The notes beneath the pieces were generated by a model, which was given only the letters and a program-made list of their open reading frames with translations, had not been told where the DNA came from and made no database searches. Shown here in pieces: positions 1 through 11,132 of a stretch of DNA of 64,000 bases. The DNA comes from Chrysoporthe austroafricana (lineage: Eukaryota; Ascomycota; Sordariomycetes; Diaporthales; Cryphonectriaceae). Made by a program: the position numbers and the translations under genes. Each line of letters begins with the position of its first letter. The first letter of the stretch is position 1. The stretch is taken from the NCBI GenBank assembly GCA_001051155.2, contig JYIP02000015.1:1-64000 (forward strand), given 5' to 3'.

Positions 1-43
1 TGCCGACCTCCCTGGGCCAGTCCGAAAGCCTCACTGAACCATT

Positions 44-89
<46 letters not shown>

Positions 90-99
90 ATCAACGCAA
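1..99 (-). rRNA. 18S rRNA, partial (3' region), antisense
   Basis: Read on the minus strand, this stretch is the highly conserved late part of eukaryotic small-subunit rRNA. It includes the universal segment around GTACACACCGCCCGTC and the conserved GCGTTGATTACGTCCCTGCC. Similarity runs from the window edge to position 99, where the 18S sequence should continue with AGCTTGCG's complement, but retrotransposon sequence starts instead. The fragment is not a complete gene. Because it touches the window edge, an rDNA unit could continue to the left. Confidence 0.95.
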
Positions 100-1275
100 T
101 AAGAACTATTCTGAACCTTCTTTCGCCGAAAAGTATAATAAGCAATAATCTTAATAGCAAGCTATCCAGCTTATATTACTATAGCTAAAGTCTGCTGCTT
201 ATTCCGGTAGGATATTATTATTCAGCTAATTGGGTTCTTATTATTACGCGATACTAACTTGTCTTTCTAAAACTAGTTTCCAATTTCGTTTCTTCTTTTC
301 CTAATAATAATTGCGTACGATATAGCTTTTCTTACCGCAATTATAGCAAGTAATTCCTTTGCGCTGCTCCCGTATAAAGGTATCCAATTCTATAAGTCTA
401 GCATATATCGTACTTGAATAAGCCGTACTATTTCGGTTTTTCTGCTAGAACTTGCGCTTTCCTAAATTGGGTTAGTATTTCGGAATGCTATTATAGTTCT
501 TTTGTTATTACTAGCGCCGTTTATAGAGTCGGTTATTAATGCGGATTGCTTTATTAATAAATTCGCTAAGTTTTTCGGGTCAGTTTTCTTTATAAAATTC
601 GTCCTTAATTTCTTCCTTAAGTCTCGTGTAATAGGTATTTATAAAGAGTTCGTTTTCGTAATCAAGATAAGCAATAATCTGTTTGAATTTAGCCGTATAG
701 CCCGTAATTAAGCCGGTCTATCGAAATGCTTTTAATTGCTATACGGCAATTCGTCTCTTATCCGGGTTCCCAAAAGTTTTGGTAAGTGCCGATTTAAAAT
801 TGGTATAGCGCTGAAAAATGCGCTTAGTATCCTCAAAACGGAGATCCTTATTATTATTCAGATAGTTTCGGAAAGTTAGTTCCTATTATTACAAGGCCGT
901 TCTTTCAAGGCGGCTTCTCGCCAAATCAATTTTATTATAAGTAATCCTGAACTAAGCGCTATAGTATTTGAAATAAGCTTTAAATTAAATTAAGAAGGCT
1001 TAGAAGTTTCTTCGAATGCTTTTGTAAGGCCCAGGCTTATCAAGCTTGAAAACCTTAGCCTATTAAAAGGCATTAAAGCGGAAGATTTCATTCTTAATTT
1101 CCTCAAATTGCTAATACAAGGCCAAGTTTTATTGCTAGAATTGCTCGTTAGTAAAGATAGTTAAGGCTTTTTCCTGGGAAGCCTAGTTGCTAAAAGAAAA
1201 TAAGGTCTAAAGCGCTATTATATTTCTAATATTGCTTAAAGGGTATATACTAAACCGTTTTTGAATAAAAGTCGT
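100..1275 (-). pseudogene. gag pseudogene of R0
   Basis: Minus-strand gag-like coding sequence. It is recognised by collinearity with the better-preserved copies, which carry a CCHC-type zinc knuckle (C-Y-N-C-x-K-K-G) about 1.35 kb inside the 5' end. The frame is broken by many TAA/TAG codons. The plus-strand 69-codon ORF at 502-711 is only the antisense shadow of this gag. The C-terminal end is cut by the 18S junction. Confidence 0.7.
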
Positions 1276-1280
1276 AAAAA

Positions 1281-1724
1281 TGTTATAAATGCTGCAATAA
1301 TCCTAGGATAAACTATAAAGTCAAAGGGTTTATGCTAGCAAGAGCGGTATTAAGTATAGCCTTGAATACCGAAATACGTTCAATAAAATAATCGCAAGGT
1401 TTCTAAGCCTAAGAGGCTATTACTTGAAGGTATTATAGGGTCCAAGTGGTACTTAGATTTACGACTGAAGAGCTATAGTAATTTACTTAGTAGATATCTT
1501 GTCCTTATATATCCAGCTCTTCTTCTTTGGATTACTGGCTTATTTGGTAATCCGGTAAGCCTGGCTTACTGGATTACCTAGTAATCTGGTAATCCTTATC
1601 TTATTTAACCTTAACCTGTAATTAAGTAATTGCCGTACATTCTTTCTTTTTAGTAAGGCTGCTGCTAGGGTGGTTATTCCGGTATTTTCCTGTACTACCC
1701 CTGGTTTTGCGTTGGGTTATAACA
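1281..1724 (-). repeat. 5' LTR of R0
   Basis: A 444-bp LTR with perfect inverted termini TGTTATAA...TTATAACA. In all R-family LTRs further right, at least one terminus has decayed (usually TTATAATA or TATTATAA). On the minus strand it carries a TATA-like GGATATATAAGG inside an AGAGCTGG...CTCTTCAGT block that all R-family LTRs share. The intact termini suggest that this LTR is younger or less mutated. Confidence 0.85.
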
Positions 1725-1989
1725 AGTAAAGGGCTATGGAAGTGGAATATGGGTTAAGGAAATACGTATTATGTTATCTGGATTTCTGCAGTCTAGCTAA
1801 GCAAAAGGCTGGCTATTTGCAGCTTTCCGTACTGCACTGACTATAGTCTCGTAACTAGCGTTCACTCCCGTTATCTAAGCGTTCACTCAGAACGATATCA
1901 CGTGCTGTTGCACGTGCCACCCTCTGCTATAATATCTTCCCAGTTGCAATAAGCAAAACATCCGGTTAGCATTCCGAATATCCTCGGTA
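1725..1989. other. Non-coding spacer
   Basis: AT-rich spacer between the R0 LTR and a tandem repeat. No supported gene. It contains a short GTTCACTC repeat (about 1859 and 1880) and a palindromic GCACGTGC-like site near 1905. Confidence 0.4.
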
Positions 1990-2332
1990 TATATATTTTC
2001 TATCGATTGAAGCCGTATGCAACAGTAGTATAATATTCGGCAATTTTTCCGTAATATAATTCGTTACCGGAAAAAAGACTGGCTGCTAAATGAAACTCAA
2101 TTAATGCATGTATGTATATTCTGTATCAGTTGAATCCGTATGCAAGAGTAGAATGATATTCAGCGACTTTTTCGTAATAAATGAAGGCTGCTGAATGGAA
2201 TTCAATCCACGCATATACTTTGTACTAGTTAAATCTCTATGCAAGAATAGAATAATACTCGGCGACTTTTTCATTATATGATTCGTTGCGGGAATAAAGA
2301 CTAGCCGCTGAATGAAACTCAGTCAATGCATA
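1990..2332. repeat. Degenerate tandem repeat, about 100-123 bp unit, three copies
   Basis: Three diverged head-to-tail copies begin near 1990, 2112 and 2217. Each has a TATNCNNT-TNAATC lead, then TATGCAAnAnTAGnATnATatTC, a GCGACTTTTTC block, and GCTGAATGnAActCAnT. The TATGCAA marks lie at 2016, 2139 and 2238. The middle unit lacks about 20 bp. No coding potential is evident. Confidence 0.75.
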
Positions 2333-3251
2333 TTGATTTGACGGCGCAGCCCTTCCCAAAGAAATACAAAATAATAACAAGGGAATGGTCTACGTCAGGT
2401 CATCGGCTGAATTGAATAACCTGTCCAAAAGTTAAGGTTATAGTCCTTGACGTCTGTCAGAAAGGCGCCCTTTCTGGTTCGTTCAACTTTGTGCTTACTA
2501 ACCGTACAGCAACGCGTGTCAAAACGGGCGTAACCCTGAGCTGCGTTTATATAGTCTTCAGCCTTCCGGCGGTTGAAAAAGATAATAGCGCTGTCACGTT
2601 CGGAATCTTGCGGGCTGCGAGGGCTGCGTGAGTAGGACTTCCCCGCGTCTTGGCCCGGCGGTGCTGGACAGCGAGGAAGAAGAGGATCACTCCAGTTGCT
2701 CGTCTAGAACTAGATTCCTGGGTCTCCGCTCTGTGGGGCGAAGCTCGGCGCCTGCGTCGTCGTGATGAAGACTTTAAACGTTTTTTTTTTTTTTTTTTTC
2801 CACACCATTTCGAAGGGCTTGAGATCACTCAGAGTACGGTGACTATTGCCGACGGCTTTCCAGACATAATAGGCAGTAACAATATCTTAGTGATGCTCTG
2901 TAAGCCAGTACGCGGCGAATGTTCGGTATTATTGCAACCTGCTGCTCGTTCTGCGTATTAGGCGGGGTGACTCTTGGCATCCTATACATCAATAGTGGTA
3001 TGTCGGTAAGTAGGCAACTCGATCTCTCGTGGTTGTATGTATGCAGCACTGACAAGTGCGGTGGTTTTCCAGTACGATCGGCGAATGGGCGTGTCGGCAG
3101 ATAGTTCTTAGATCATTTCTTACTTAGCATATATATCAGACCCTCGATTATAAATACCGCGCAGTGCTCAGCAGTTGACTGAGCCCGTTTGCTATATGGG
3201 TGACCAACCTTCCTTACTCGGTACTGTCCCGCCGGTAACGAGGTCGAGATA
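2333..3251 (+). promoter_or_regulatory. Upstream region of the GMC gene
   Basis: Intergenic sequence before the oxidoreductase. A TATAAATA box at 3149-3156 lies about 95 bp upstream of the ATG. A run of 19 T lies at 2781-2799. A short direct repeat (CCAGTACG..CGGCGAATG) occurs near 2909 and 3070. Short ORFs on both strands overlap each other and the T-run and look like chance frames. No transcription-factor site can be assigned. Confidence 0.45.
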
Positions 3252-5488
3252 ATGACACTATCTCACAAAGCTAAGTTCCAGCCTGCCTGGACAGGCCTCG
3301 CTATTTCAACTTTTCTTGTAGCCAGCTCTGTCGTCAGTGCCTATACTGTCCCCCGCCAGATCAGCCCGTCGCAGCTATTGCCTACATATGACTATGTTAT
3401 AGTTGGAGGCGGAACATCAGGGTTGACAGTAGCAGATCGCCTGACCGAAAACCCTAGTACCAGCGTCCCGGTCCTGGAAGCTGGAGGATGGGGCGATATT
3501 AACGAAATTTTGATGGTTTACTTTCTGAATAGGACTCCCAGCGATGAAAGCTCCATATTGTGGCCTAATGTCAGGTCAGTGCCACAGGTTAACTTGGAAA
3601 ACGCTATTACCACTTTGAGCATTGGACGTGTCGTCGGAGGCAGCTCGGCTGTGAACGAAATGTATACTATGCGTGGCTCTGCAGAAGACTATAATCGCTG
3701 GGATTATTTGTTCGAGACGGAAGGCCAGAACGGTACAGTTAGTTGGAGCTGGGAAGGCATGATGCCGTATTTTAAGAAGGTGAGATTGATCTTGTGATGC
3801 GTATAATTAGACAGTATTCGGATTCGCGAGCATTCAGTTAACTTTGCTATAACAGGGCTTGCATTTTGTTCCACCCCCGCCGGAGCTTACTGCCCATTTT
3901 AACAGTATCAAGTATGATACCTCTTACTGGGGCAACATGTCAGATATCTACGCTGGCTGGCCAAAGTTTTACTGGCCAGGCGTAACTCCCTTGCTGGAAG
4001 CGTTCAAGGAGATTGAAGGAGTTGAGTACCCACCCGATAGTGGCGCTGGGCAGCCCGGGGTATACTGGTTTCCTTCATTTATAGACCCCAGGTCGCAAAC
4101 GCGCTCTTATGCCCGGACGGGCCATTATAGTAACGTTAACAGCATAAGGCCGAACTATCACCTCTTAATTAATACGCAGGTCCGCAAGCTCTTAGTGGAT
4201 AATAATTTGGCTGCTAGCGGAGTTGAGTTCCCATTAGAGAATTCGACCCTCGTTACTACCAGCGCAAATAAAGAAGTTGTCCTTGCTGCCGGGGCCGTTC
4301 ATACCCCTTATCTTCTACAGCTAAGCGGCATCGGCCCAAAGAACCTCCTGGAGGCTGGCGGTATTAAAGTTCTTGTGGACCTACCTGGTGTTGGCCAAAA
4401 CTTTCAGGACTATAGCAGTCTGTTTGCATTGAATATTACCCGTAAGTATACCCAGCTTAAATGCTAGGGATCGCCGCTACGCATTATATAATATCTAACC
4501 TATAAGTAGTCCAGGGAATAACTTCCATCCATCCGAACTTAAATGATCTTACCTCTGGAAGTAAATTTACAAACTGGTCTTGCGAAATATGGGCAGCCAA
4601 CAGAGGCGGTTAGTGCAATCTCGACCTTTCTTCTATCGCGCGTATATATAAGTATATCGAGACTAATTAAAAAGAAAAAAAAATAGGACCCTATTCTATT
4701 GCAAATAGTAACTTGTGCGCCTAGTTACCCTTAACCGTCGTTTCTGATAATGCCGAGTCTTTGGCCATGCAACTGGAACAGCAAAACTTCGCCAGCCTTC
4801 TGCCCGCTAATGTAGACCCAACTGTAATAGCAGGCTACGAAGTACAAATGAAAGAACTGGCCATACAGATGCGCTCTAAGAATACAATATTTATACGCTT
4901 GGAATTCCTCGCGCAGAGTGGAATCTAGGGGCCCGTTCTTATGCAGCCCTTAAGCCGCGGCATAATAAATATCAATACAACCGATCTATGGAATACAGAA
5001 CCCGTTGTGGACTACGGTACCCTCAGTAACCCTTTGGAGAACGATATCTATATCGAGTTGATCAAGTTCGTTCGCCGCTATAACTTTAACACTTCCCTCG
5101 CTTCTACGTACTTTCCAAAAGAGATCGCCCCCGGCTCTCACGTAACATCGAACCAAGATCTCAAATCCTTTATATCCAGTTCTCTGAGCCCAACCGACTA
5201 CCATCCCGTAGGTACGTGCTCTATGATGCCTCAAGAGCTAGGCGGTATTGTCGACCAGGAACTGCGCGTATATGGAGTTAAGAAATTGAAGGTCGTAGAC
5301 GCAAGTATTATCCCTATGCTTCCTAGCGCTAATACGTGCCAGCCTGTCTACGCTATTGCCGAGAAGGTAAGGCAGTCCTTCTTATTCTTTCTATATCTGC
5401 CTTTTTGTTTTGAGTGCCATGTCCTCTTGCAAAATTCTAGTACTGACAGGCTTGCTAGGCCGCGGATATTATCAAGAAGGGTATTTAA
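3252..5488 (+). pseudogene. Secreted GMC-family FAD oxidoreductase, two in-frame stops
   Basis: Glucose-methanol-choline oxidoreductase: an FAD enzyme oxidising alcohols or sugars, here probably secreted. Exons fit at 3252-3779, 3856-4441, 4510-4608, 4687-5366 and 5459-5488, with frame kept across four introns (about 640 codons, normal for the family). A hydrophobic signal peptide ends near VVSA. The FAD-binding motif VIVGGGTSGLTVADRL, the GMC signature region (GRVVGGSSAVNEMYTMRGS), the second GMC block (GAVHTPYLLQLSGIGP) and the C-terminal HPVGTCSM catalytic His motif are present, and NTCQPVYAIAEKAAD ends the protein. TAG codons at 4722-4724 and 4926-4928 interrupt exon 4 within conserved stretches. 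Both could derive from CAG or TGG by one transition. Without read-through the product lacks the catalytic C-terminus. The exact substrate (aryl-alcohol, choline or glucose type) cannot be told. Confidence 0.85.
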
Positions 5489-5777
5489 ATGGCGAGGTCG
5501 TTCTAGTTAGTGCGTTGTTTGTTAGCTTGGCCAGGCCCATTGTTATGACTTAGGTTCGAACACGTTATAGGAACAGGCCGGTTCAGTGGAACCCGGACCA
5601 CGTTGGCTCGGATCCAACATCCGAAGCAGAAAGCACTTTCTTATTTAAGGCAAAAATTGGGGGTATTGCCAGAATCAATAGCATTAGTGCACTGATTTAA
5701 CTCAATGCAATAAAAATATTCTTATGGCTAACGCAGCTTTGAGCAAAGCTTTGAGGGCTCAGATTGCCAAGACATTG
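5489..5777. other. 3' flank of the GMC gene, no gene seen
   Basis: No supported gene. A short imperfect duplication of AGCTTTGAG-CAAAGCTTTGAG occurs at 5735-5755. Confidence 0.4.
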
Positions 5778-5801
5778 TGTAATGAGCACTGTGGTAGCAT
5801 A

Positions 5802-7845
5802 AGTCAAAGCACCTATAAGTGGGCCACCCTGGCCAGCCACACCGCCAATTTAACCACCCCTATATACTTTTTATTTTCTTTACCATTTTTTATCCAAACA
5901 ACTTCATATTTTTACAATATATCTATTATTGACCAATGAAATCATATACAGAAAATGAAGTTTATCAGGCCCTTGAGGCTATCAGAAAAGGCCAGTCTAT
6001 ACGGAAAGCCTCGATCGAATGGGGGGTTCCGAAGGCTACCTTTCAACATCGCCTTGCTGGGAAGGAATGCCGTGAAATAGCCCACGAATCAAGACAAAGG
6101 CTCTCTATTGACCAAGAACGACGGCTAGCTGAATGGATTCTTTTACAAGAAAGCCTAGGGCTCTCGCCTAGCCATTCAGATCTTAGGATCTTTGCTCAGA
6201 AGATCCTATCTATCAGAGGGAACCCTCAACCTCTAGGGAAGAGATGGACTGAATCTTTTTTACGGCAAAATCCAGGCATACAGGACAGAAAGGCTCGTTG
6301 GATTGCTTCAGCCCGGAATAATGGGGCTACAATCGAAATAATTCAACGTTGGTTCCGTCTGCTCGATATGCCTCGCCTTCAGCCAATCAAGCCAGCCAAC
6401 CGATGGAATATGGACGAAGCTGGAATAATTGAAGGCTAAGGAGAGAATGGCTTAGTCCTGGGAGGGTCCCCTTCACGTCCGATACAGAAAAAAGAGCCTG
6501 GTTCTCGAGCTTGGACCTCTTTTCTCGAATGCATATTAGCTGCCGGCATTTCTCTTCCTCCTCTAGTAATATTTAAAGGAAAATCTGTACAGCAACAATG
6601 GTTTCCTTTGGATATGGAACATTTCAGAGGCTGGCAATTTACTGCTACGAAAAACGGCTGGACGGATGATGATACGGCACTCGAATAGCTGCAAGAGATC
6701 TTTATTCCGAATAGCCAGCCAGACGACCCTTCCGAAGCTAGATTACTGATCTTGGATGGCCACGGCAGCCACGCAACAGCTGAATTTATGTGGGAATTCT
6801 TCCAAAACAATATTCTATTACTTTATTTGCCCCCTTATACTTCACACGTTCTTCAACCTTTAGATCTACGCGTCTTCTCTTCTCTCAAGAGGGCCTATCG
6901 GAAGAAGATCAGTCTCCTGGGCCAATGGGGAGATTCAATAATTGCTGGAAAAAGGATTTTCCTTGAAAACTATCGTCTGGCCCGGATGGAAGGTCTTTCA
7001 AGCCAGAATATTCGGTCTGGATGGAAAGCTACAGGTCTTTGGCCTATCTCTCGTGCCGAATCGCTTTTCAGCCCTCTTCTTCTCGAGAACACTCAACAAT
7101 ATATCCAGACTCAGATTTCTTCGAGCTCAAGGCTTTCGATAGCAGAAAATCTTATTCCGGAACCCTCTTTGAACGAATCAACTATATATACGATGCCCAG
7201 GAAGGCTCAAGACCTAAAGGACCAGTTGGGATCGCTTCAAAACCCAGATTTCACCATTGCCAGCACAGCGCATTCTATTCATAAAAATTACTAAAGGTTT
7301 TGACGAGAAAGATCTTCTATTGGCCCATGCCCTCCAAAGAATTCAGGCCCTAGAGACCCAAGTTGAAGCTATCAGACCTAGAAAAAGAAGGAAGGTAGAA
7401 ACCAGCCCGAATTCCAGGTTTGCTGATATCGAAGCTATCCAAAGGGCTCAAAAAGAGGCCAATCAGGATGCAGATGGTTCCAGTGAAGAGAGCGATAGCG
7501 AATTATTTATTGTTGAAGAGGACTGTATTGTAGTTGCTGATATGGAAGAGCAGTAAAGAAATCAAATATATGATATGTATATATATGTGTGTGGGTTTGC
7601 TTTTGCTGTTGAGCCTGCCGGATAGCAGGGCACGTGACAGCATGTGGCCCGTGCAATATGGGCCATAGCCCATATTGCGTTCTCTCGTCTGGGCCACGAT
7701 AGATAGCTGTTTGTTCCTTAGACAACCAACAAGCAATATACACGAATCCCACCACCTTTTCGTACGTACGAACAAGCCTAGCCAACAATGTGGCTGGCTA
7801 GGGTGGCTCACTAGTGGGGGTGGCCCACTTATGGGTGCTTTGACT
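5802..7845 (+). mobile_element. pogo/Fot1-like DNA transposon, copy 1
   Basis: A 2044-bp element bounded by inverted repeats AGTCAAAGCACC(T/C)ATAAGTG..., continuing as GGGCCACCC on both sides. TA target duplications lie at 5800-5801 and 7846-7847. It encodes a broken DDE transposase (5936-7556). The 3' untranslated part holds a perfect 11-bp-stem hairpin (7653-7663 with 7668-7678). TA duplications and the CENP-B-like transposase place it in the pogo branch of Tc1/mariner. Confidence 0.92.
5936..7556 (+). pseudogene. pogo-type DDE transposase, inactivated
   Basis: The protein has the usual pogo order. An N-terminal psq-type helix-turn-helix (residues 1-45, ending GVPKATFQHRLAG) is followed by a CENP-B/Tc5-like DNA-binding region (about 55-125). 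The DDE core comes next, with the first Asp in NRWNMDEAGI, the second in LLILDGHGSHAT and the third in YLPPYTSHVLQPLD. The C-terminal tail is basic (PRKRRKVE) and ends in acidic SEESDSELF. Three lesions are visible: TAA at 6437-6439 (expected Gln in EGQGENG), TAG at 6686-6688 (expected Trp), and a frameshift at the A-run 7283-7287 that moves the last 90 codons into another frame. Removing one A from the run would restore it. This copy is non-autonomous. Confidence 0.9.
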
Positions 7846-8091
7846 TAAGTACCTGGTATTATGTCAAAGGTTTATGCCAGGCAACGGCAGTGTCAAAGTA
7901 TTGTCTGTTATATACGGAAATACAATAATGATCTGGGTACAAGTGTTCATTCAGTGTAAGGAGACTGATACTTAGATTGACAACTGAAGAGCAACTATGA
8001 AATCTATTTGACGAGGGAAATGTTTCAATCTTATATTTCCAGCTCTTCAGTCTGAATCGCCTGCCTAGGCAGTCCATAAATGTTATGTGAC

Positions 8092-8514
8092 ATGGGCTAC
8101 CTCTGGACGAACGCGGGCAAAATTACCAAACGCTTACTAATACTCTTACGTCACAGTCACATACTGGTGGTGAGTGAGTCCCCTCGAACAGCTCACGTGG
8201 CCGATCGTTGCCGCAGATGCACTGCTCTTTCCTACAACCCTCGACCACCCTTCATTATCATAGTAATCGACGCTCCTATCACCTCTACAGCAGTCAAAGA
8301 AGTGCTCCTGCAATAACTTGAGCCCCGGAAGTGATCGCTGCACGTCTTCTAGATTACACATTACGCGTATAATCCCGGCCCAGTGGTTGCCGCCGTTACT
8401 GGTCTACCTCCTGTCTACCTCCTCCGCCTGGTCGACACACCCCAGCTCCGTCAAACAAAGTCCATCAGTGCCTTGCTATTATCTAGGCCTTCTTCAATCT
8501 CCTAAATTTTCCTA
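8092..8514. other. Upstream region of the NLR gene, no gene seen
   Basis: Short overlapping ORFs on both strands with no recognisable motif. Probably the NLR promoter. No clear TATA box. Confidence 0.4.
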
Positions 8515-11132
8515 ATGGTACGTAATATAGTGTTGCGTTGCCTCTGCTATTCATAAGCTAATCAGGTACAGCCTGGCCGCAACCGACAAGTCTTCGGCCT
8601 TCAACAGGTTGCTCCTGTCGATACAGTCGATAATACGACAATTGAGTATGTTAAGTCTTCCGAGTGATACGATATATCTAACAAGGCAGCATTATTGCAA
8701 TTCACGGTTTAGATACCGAGTCGTCACGAACCTGGCAAGACAACAAGGGGCCTGAAGTTGTCGACTGGCTTTCGGATAGCAATATGCTCCCAGCCTCCAT
8801 CCCCATAGCTAAGATATACACATTCGACTAGGATGCAAGCTGTTTTCAAGATGCACCTGCTCAGACTTTGTTTGGTCATGCGAAAACTCTCCTTGCCTGT
8901 ATCGCAGAGGAGCGAGTCTCAAAAGACCGACCGATCATATATATAGCATCCTGCTTTGGGGGATTGATTCTAGCCGAGGTGTGTGGCGCTGAAGGAGCAT
9001 GGTAAAATTATATCTAATTCTGCTAGGCTATCTGTCAAGCAGCCCAGGAAGGCAGCCCCTACCGCCATATTCTACTTGCAACCGTCGGTTCTATCTTCCT
9101 GGCCACCCCATTCTACGGAAGCGATGCAGCGGCCCCGGCCCGGTGGCTGGTAACCGTTAGAGGAATCATGGGCGAGCAGTCATCAGACCAGCTGATCTAT
9201 GACCTTGAAGCGAGACATCATGATGTCCAACAACGGGTCCAGAAATTTGCTGAGATTGCTAATGCTAGCTTTGTACGGTTGCCTATTCATTGCTTCTACG
9301 AGACAAAGAAGACGGAGATGTTGAGGAAATTGTTTCCACGAAGCTTTGCCACCAAGCTGTGCAGCCGCTATACACATAAGCTTGTGAGTCTTCTTGCTTT
9401 AAATATAAATAGCACTGGCTCACATAGACAAGCTTGTTACCGAATCTTCTGCCTGCCTCGCCGGATTTCCTCGCCAAGGTTTAAATGCTGCCCATTCGAT
9501 GATGAATAAATTCAACGGTCCAGAAAACACCAACTTCAAACTAGTCATAGGAAGTATTAAGCATCTCGTAAAGGGGGCCCCGGATATCCTCAAGCATCGG
9601 AAGCAAGGTAGGCATACCTAGGTTATCTCCACTAACCTGCAGTTCTGCACCGCTGGTTCGCTAATATTAGCCTAGGAGCCCAGAAGTGCTATTTCAATGT
9701 CCCACTTGACCGGAATGAGAATTTCGTCGGACATGAAGAAATTTTGAGCCAACTCCTCCACATGATTCCACCGAGCAAATTCAAAGACGCCTGCCAACAG
9801 ACAGCCATCGAGGGCCTCGGTGGCATCGGGAAGACCCAGATCGCTCTTGAGGCTGCCTACCAAGTTCACGAAACGTGCCCCAACTGCTCGGTCTTCTGGG
9901 TTCCAGTAGTCGATGCCACCACCTTTGAGAATGCCTACCGCAAGATTGGGCGCCTGCTCGAGCTTCCGGGGATTGATAACGACAAGGCTGATGTCAAGGA
10001 ACTGGTCAGGGAAGCCCTGAGCCAGGATTTTGCTGGCGAATGGCTCTTGATTATTGATAATGCCGACGACCTACACCTCCCTTTTGGCCATAAATCTCTC
10101 TGTGATTATCTGCCGTCTAGCCGGAAGGGATCAATCCTTTTTACGACACGGAATCACCAGGTTGCTGTTGACCTTGGCATCTCGGTTCAAAACATCATAA
10201 CCACAATAGAGCTGAGTAGAGCAGAATCTCTTAAGCTCATACACACAGGCCTAAACCAGGATCAGATACAAGATACGAAAAGTTTAAATGCTCGACTTCA
10301 ATTCCTGTGTAACCTTCCTCTGGCTATCAAACAAGCATCTGCATATATGGCCAGAACGAGCATGTCGGTTGCAGAGTACCTGACTTACTGTCAGTCTAGC
10401 GATAAGACTTTGATTAAGCTCCTGAGCAGAGACTTTAAGGACCAAGGCCGTTATAAGGATATTCAGAATCCGATTGCTACAACTTGGCTTATTTCATTCG
10501 AGCGTATCGCGCGAGATGTGCCACTTGCTGCATCTTATCTGGAACTCATGTCTTTCTTAGCAGAGAAGGATATTCCAAAATCATTACTGCTACCAGGAGA
10601 TAAAGAGCTTGAGGCTGATGAAGCAATCAGCACACTCAAGGCTTATGCATTTGTTAGCGAACGAAGAGATACCGATTCATTCGATATCCATCGACTTGTT
10701 CGACTTGCAATGCGAAGCTGGTTGGAAGGCAAAAAAGGATGGGAGGACCGGATTGCGAGGGTGACCAAGCACCTTGCCCAAGTACTTCCCTATCCAAAGC
10801 ACGAGAATAGGGGAATATGGATAAAATATCTGCCACATGCAGAAATTGCTCTGGAATCTCTAAAAGCTGCAGCAAATATTCAGGCTTTAGGGAAACTGCT
10901 TTTTAATGTTGCAGAGAGTAATGCAGTTTTAGCAAAGTACAAAGAGGCTGAACAGATGCACCGGGAGGCACTGGGGCTGAGGGAGAAAGTGCTGGGCCAA
11001 GAGCATCCGGATACACTAACTAGCATGAACAACTTGGCCTTTGTGCTTGATCGGCAAGGGAAAGACGAAAAGGCTGAGCAAATGTACCGGGAAGTATTGG
11101 AGCTGAAGGAGAAAGTGCTCGGCCGAGAGTAA
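8515..11132 (+). pseudogene. Fungal NLR: alpha/beta hydrolase-like, NB-ARC, TPR; one nonsense codon
   Basis: NLR-type signalling protein of the fungal class thought to act in nonself recognition or programmed cell death. Exons fit at 8515-8517 (ATG only, tentative), 8566-8645, 8690-8978, 9027-9383, 9433-9607 and 9676-11132, about 786 codons. The N-terminus is an alpha/beta-hydrolase-like (lipase-type) domain with IIAIHGLDTESSRTW and an elbow-like IASCFGGLILAE. NB-ARC follows, with P-loop GLGGIGKTQIA (about residue 347), Walker B WLLIIDNADD, the GSILFTTRN motif and a GLPL-like LPLAIKQASAY. About one and a half TPR units end it (repeat unit 126 bp). TAG at 8829-8831 sits in IYTFD-x-DASCF where Trp is expected (TGG to TAG). 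The TPR array stops abruptly at GRE-TAA, inside a unit. So it is a pseudogene, or a gene truncated at both functional ends. The start exon is the least certain part. Confidence 0.85.

Larger units (their letters stand above)
100..1724 (-). mobile_element. Truncated Ty3/gypsy chromovirus R0 (gag plus 5' LTR)
   Basis: Minus-strand retroelement remnant made of a complete 5' LTR (1281-1724) and most of gag (about 100-1275). It is collinear with the gag regions of R1 (37430-39027) and R4 (57470-59068). The left end is not an LTR: the element stops in mid-coding sequence exactly where the 18S fragment begins. The 18S side and the homologous position in R1 share only a few bases. Pol and the 3' LTR are missing, so this is a deletion or rearrangement product, not a simple insertion. 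It is less AT-rich than the copies after 22 kb. Confidence 0.85.
5778..8091. repeat. Old solo-LTR remnant split by a pogo element
   Basis: Two pieces, 5778-5801 and 7848-8091, align end to end with the R-family LTR once the DNA transposon between them is removed. The left piece matches the LTR start (TGTNATNAnC...). The right piece matches the GTCAAAGGTTTATGC block, the ACTTAGATTGANAACTGAAGAGC block and the CTTATATTTCCAGCTCTTCAGT block, ending near TGTTATGTGACA. The reassembled LTR is about 268 bp against 430-447 bp for the complete ones, so it has internal loss. It is far less AT-rich than the LTRs after 22 kb. Confidence 0.7.

Noticed and set aside
502..711. 69-codon ORF, with look-alikes at 37824-38027, 40691-40897, 48270-48473 and 57855-58058
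   Set aside because: It is the antisense shadow of the gag region that recurs in each copy; the true gag frame, with the zinc knuckle, is on the other strand.
2547..3104. Four overlapping ORFs of 61-103 codons
   Set aside because: They overlap on both strands, run through a 19-T tract and have no motif; the region reads as promoter of the GMC gene.
5489..5540. Extension of the GMC reading frame through 5367-5510 without splicing
   Set aside because: The spliced alternative (donor 5367, acceptor 5458) gives the family's usual AIAEKAADIIK ending, while the unspliced tail has no similarity.
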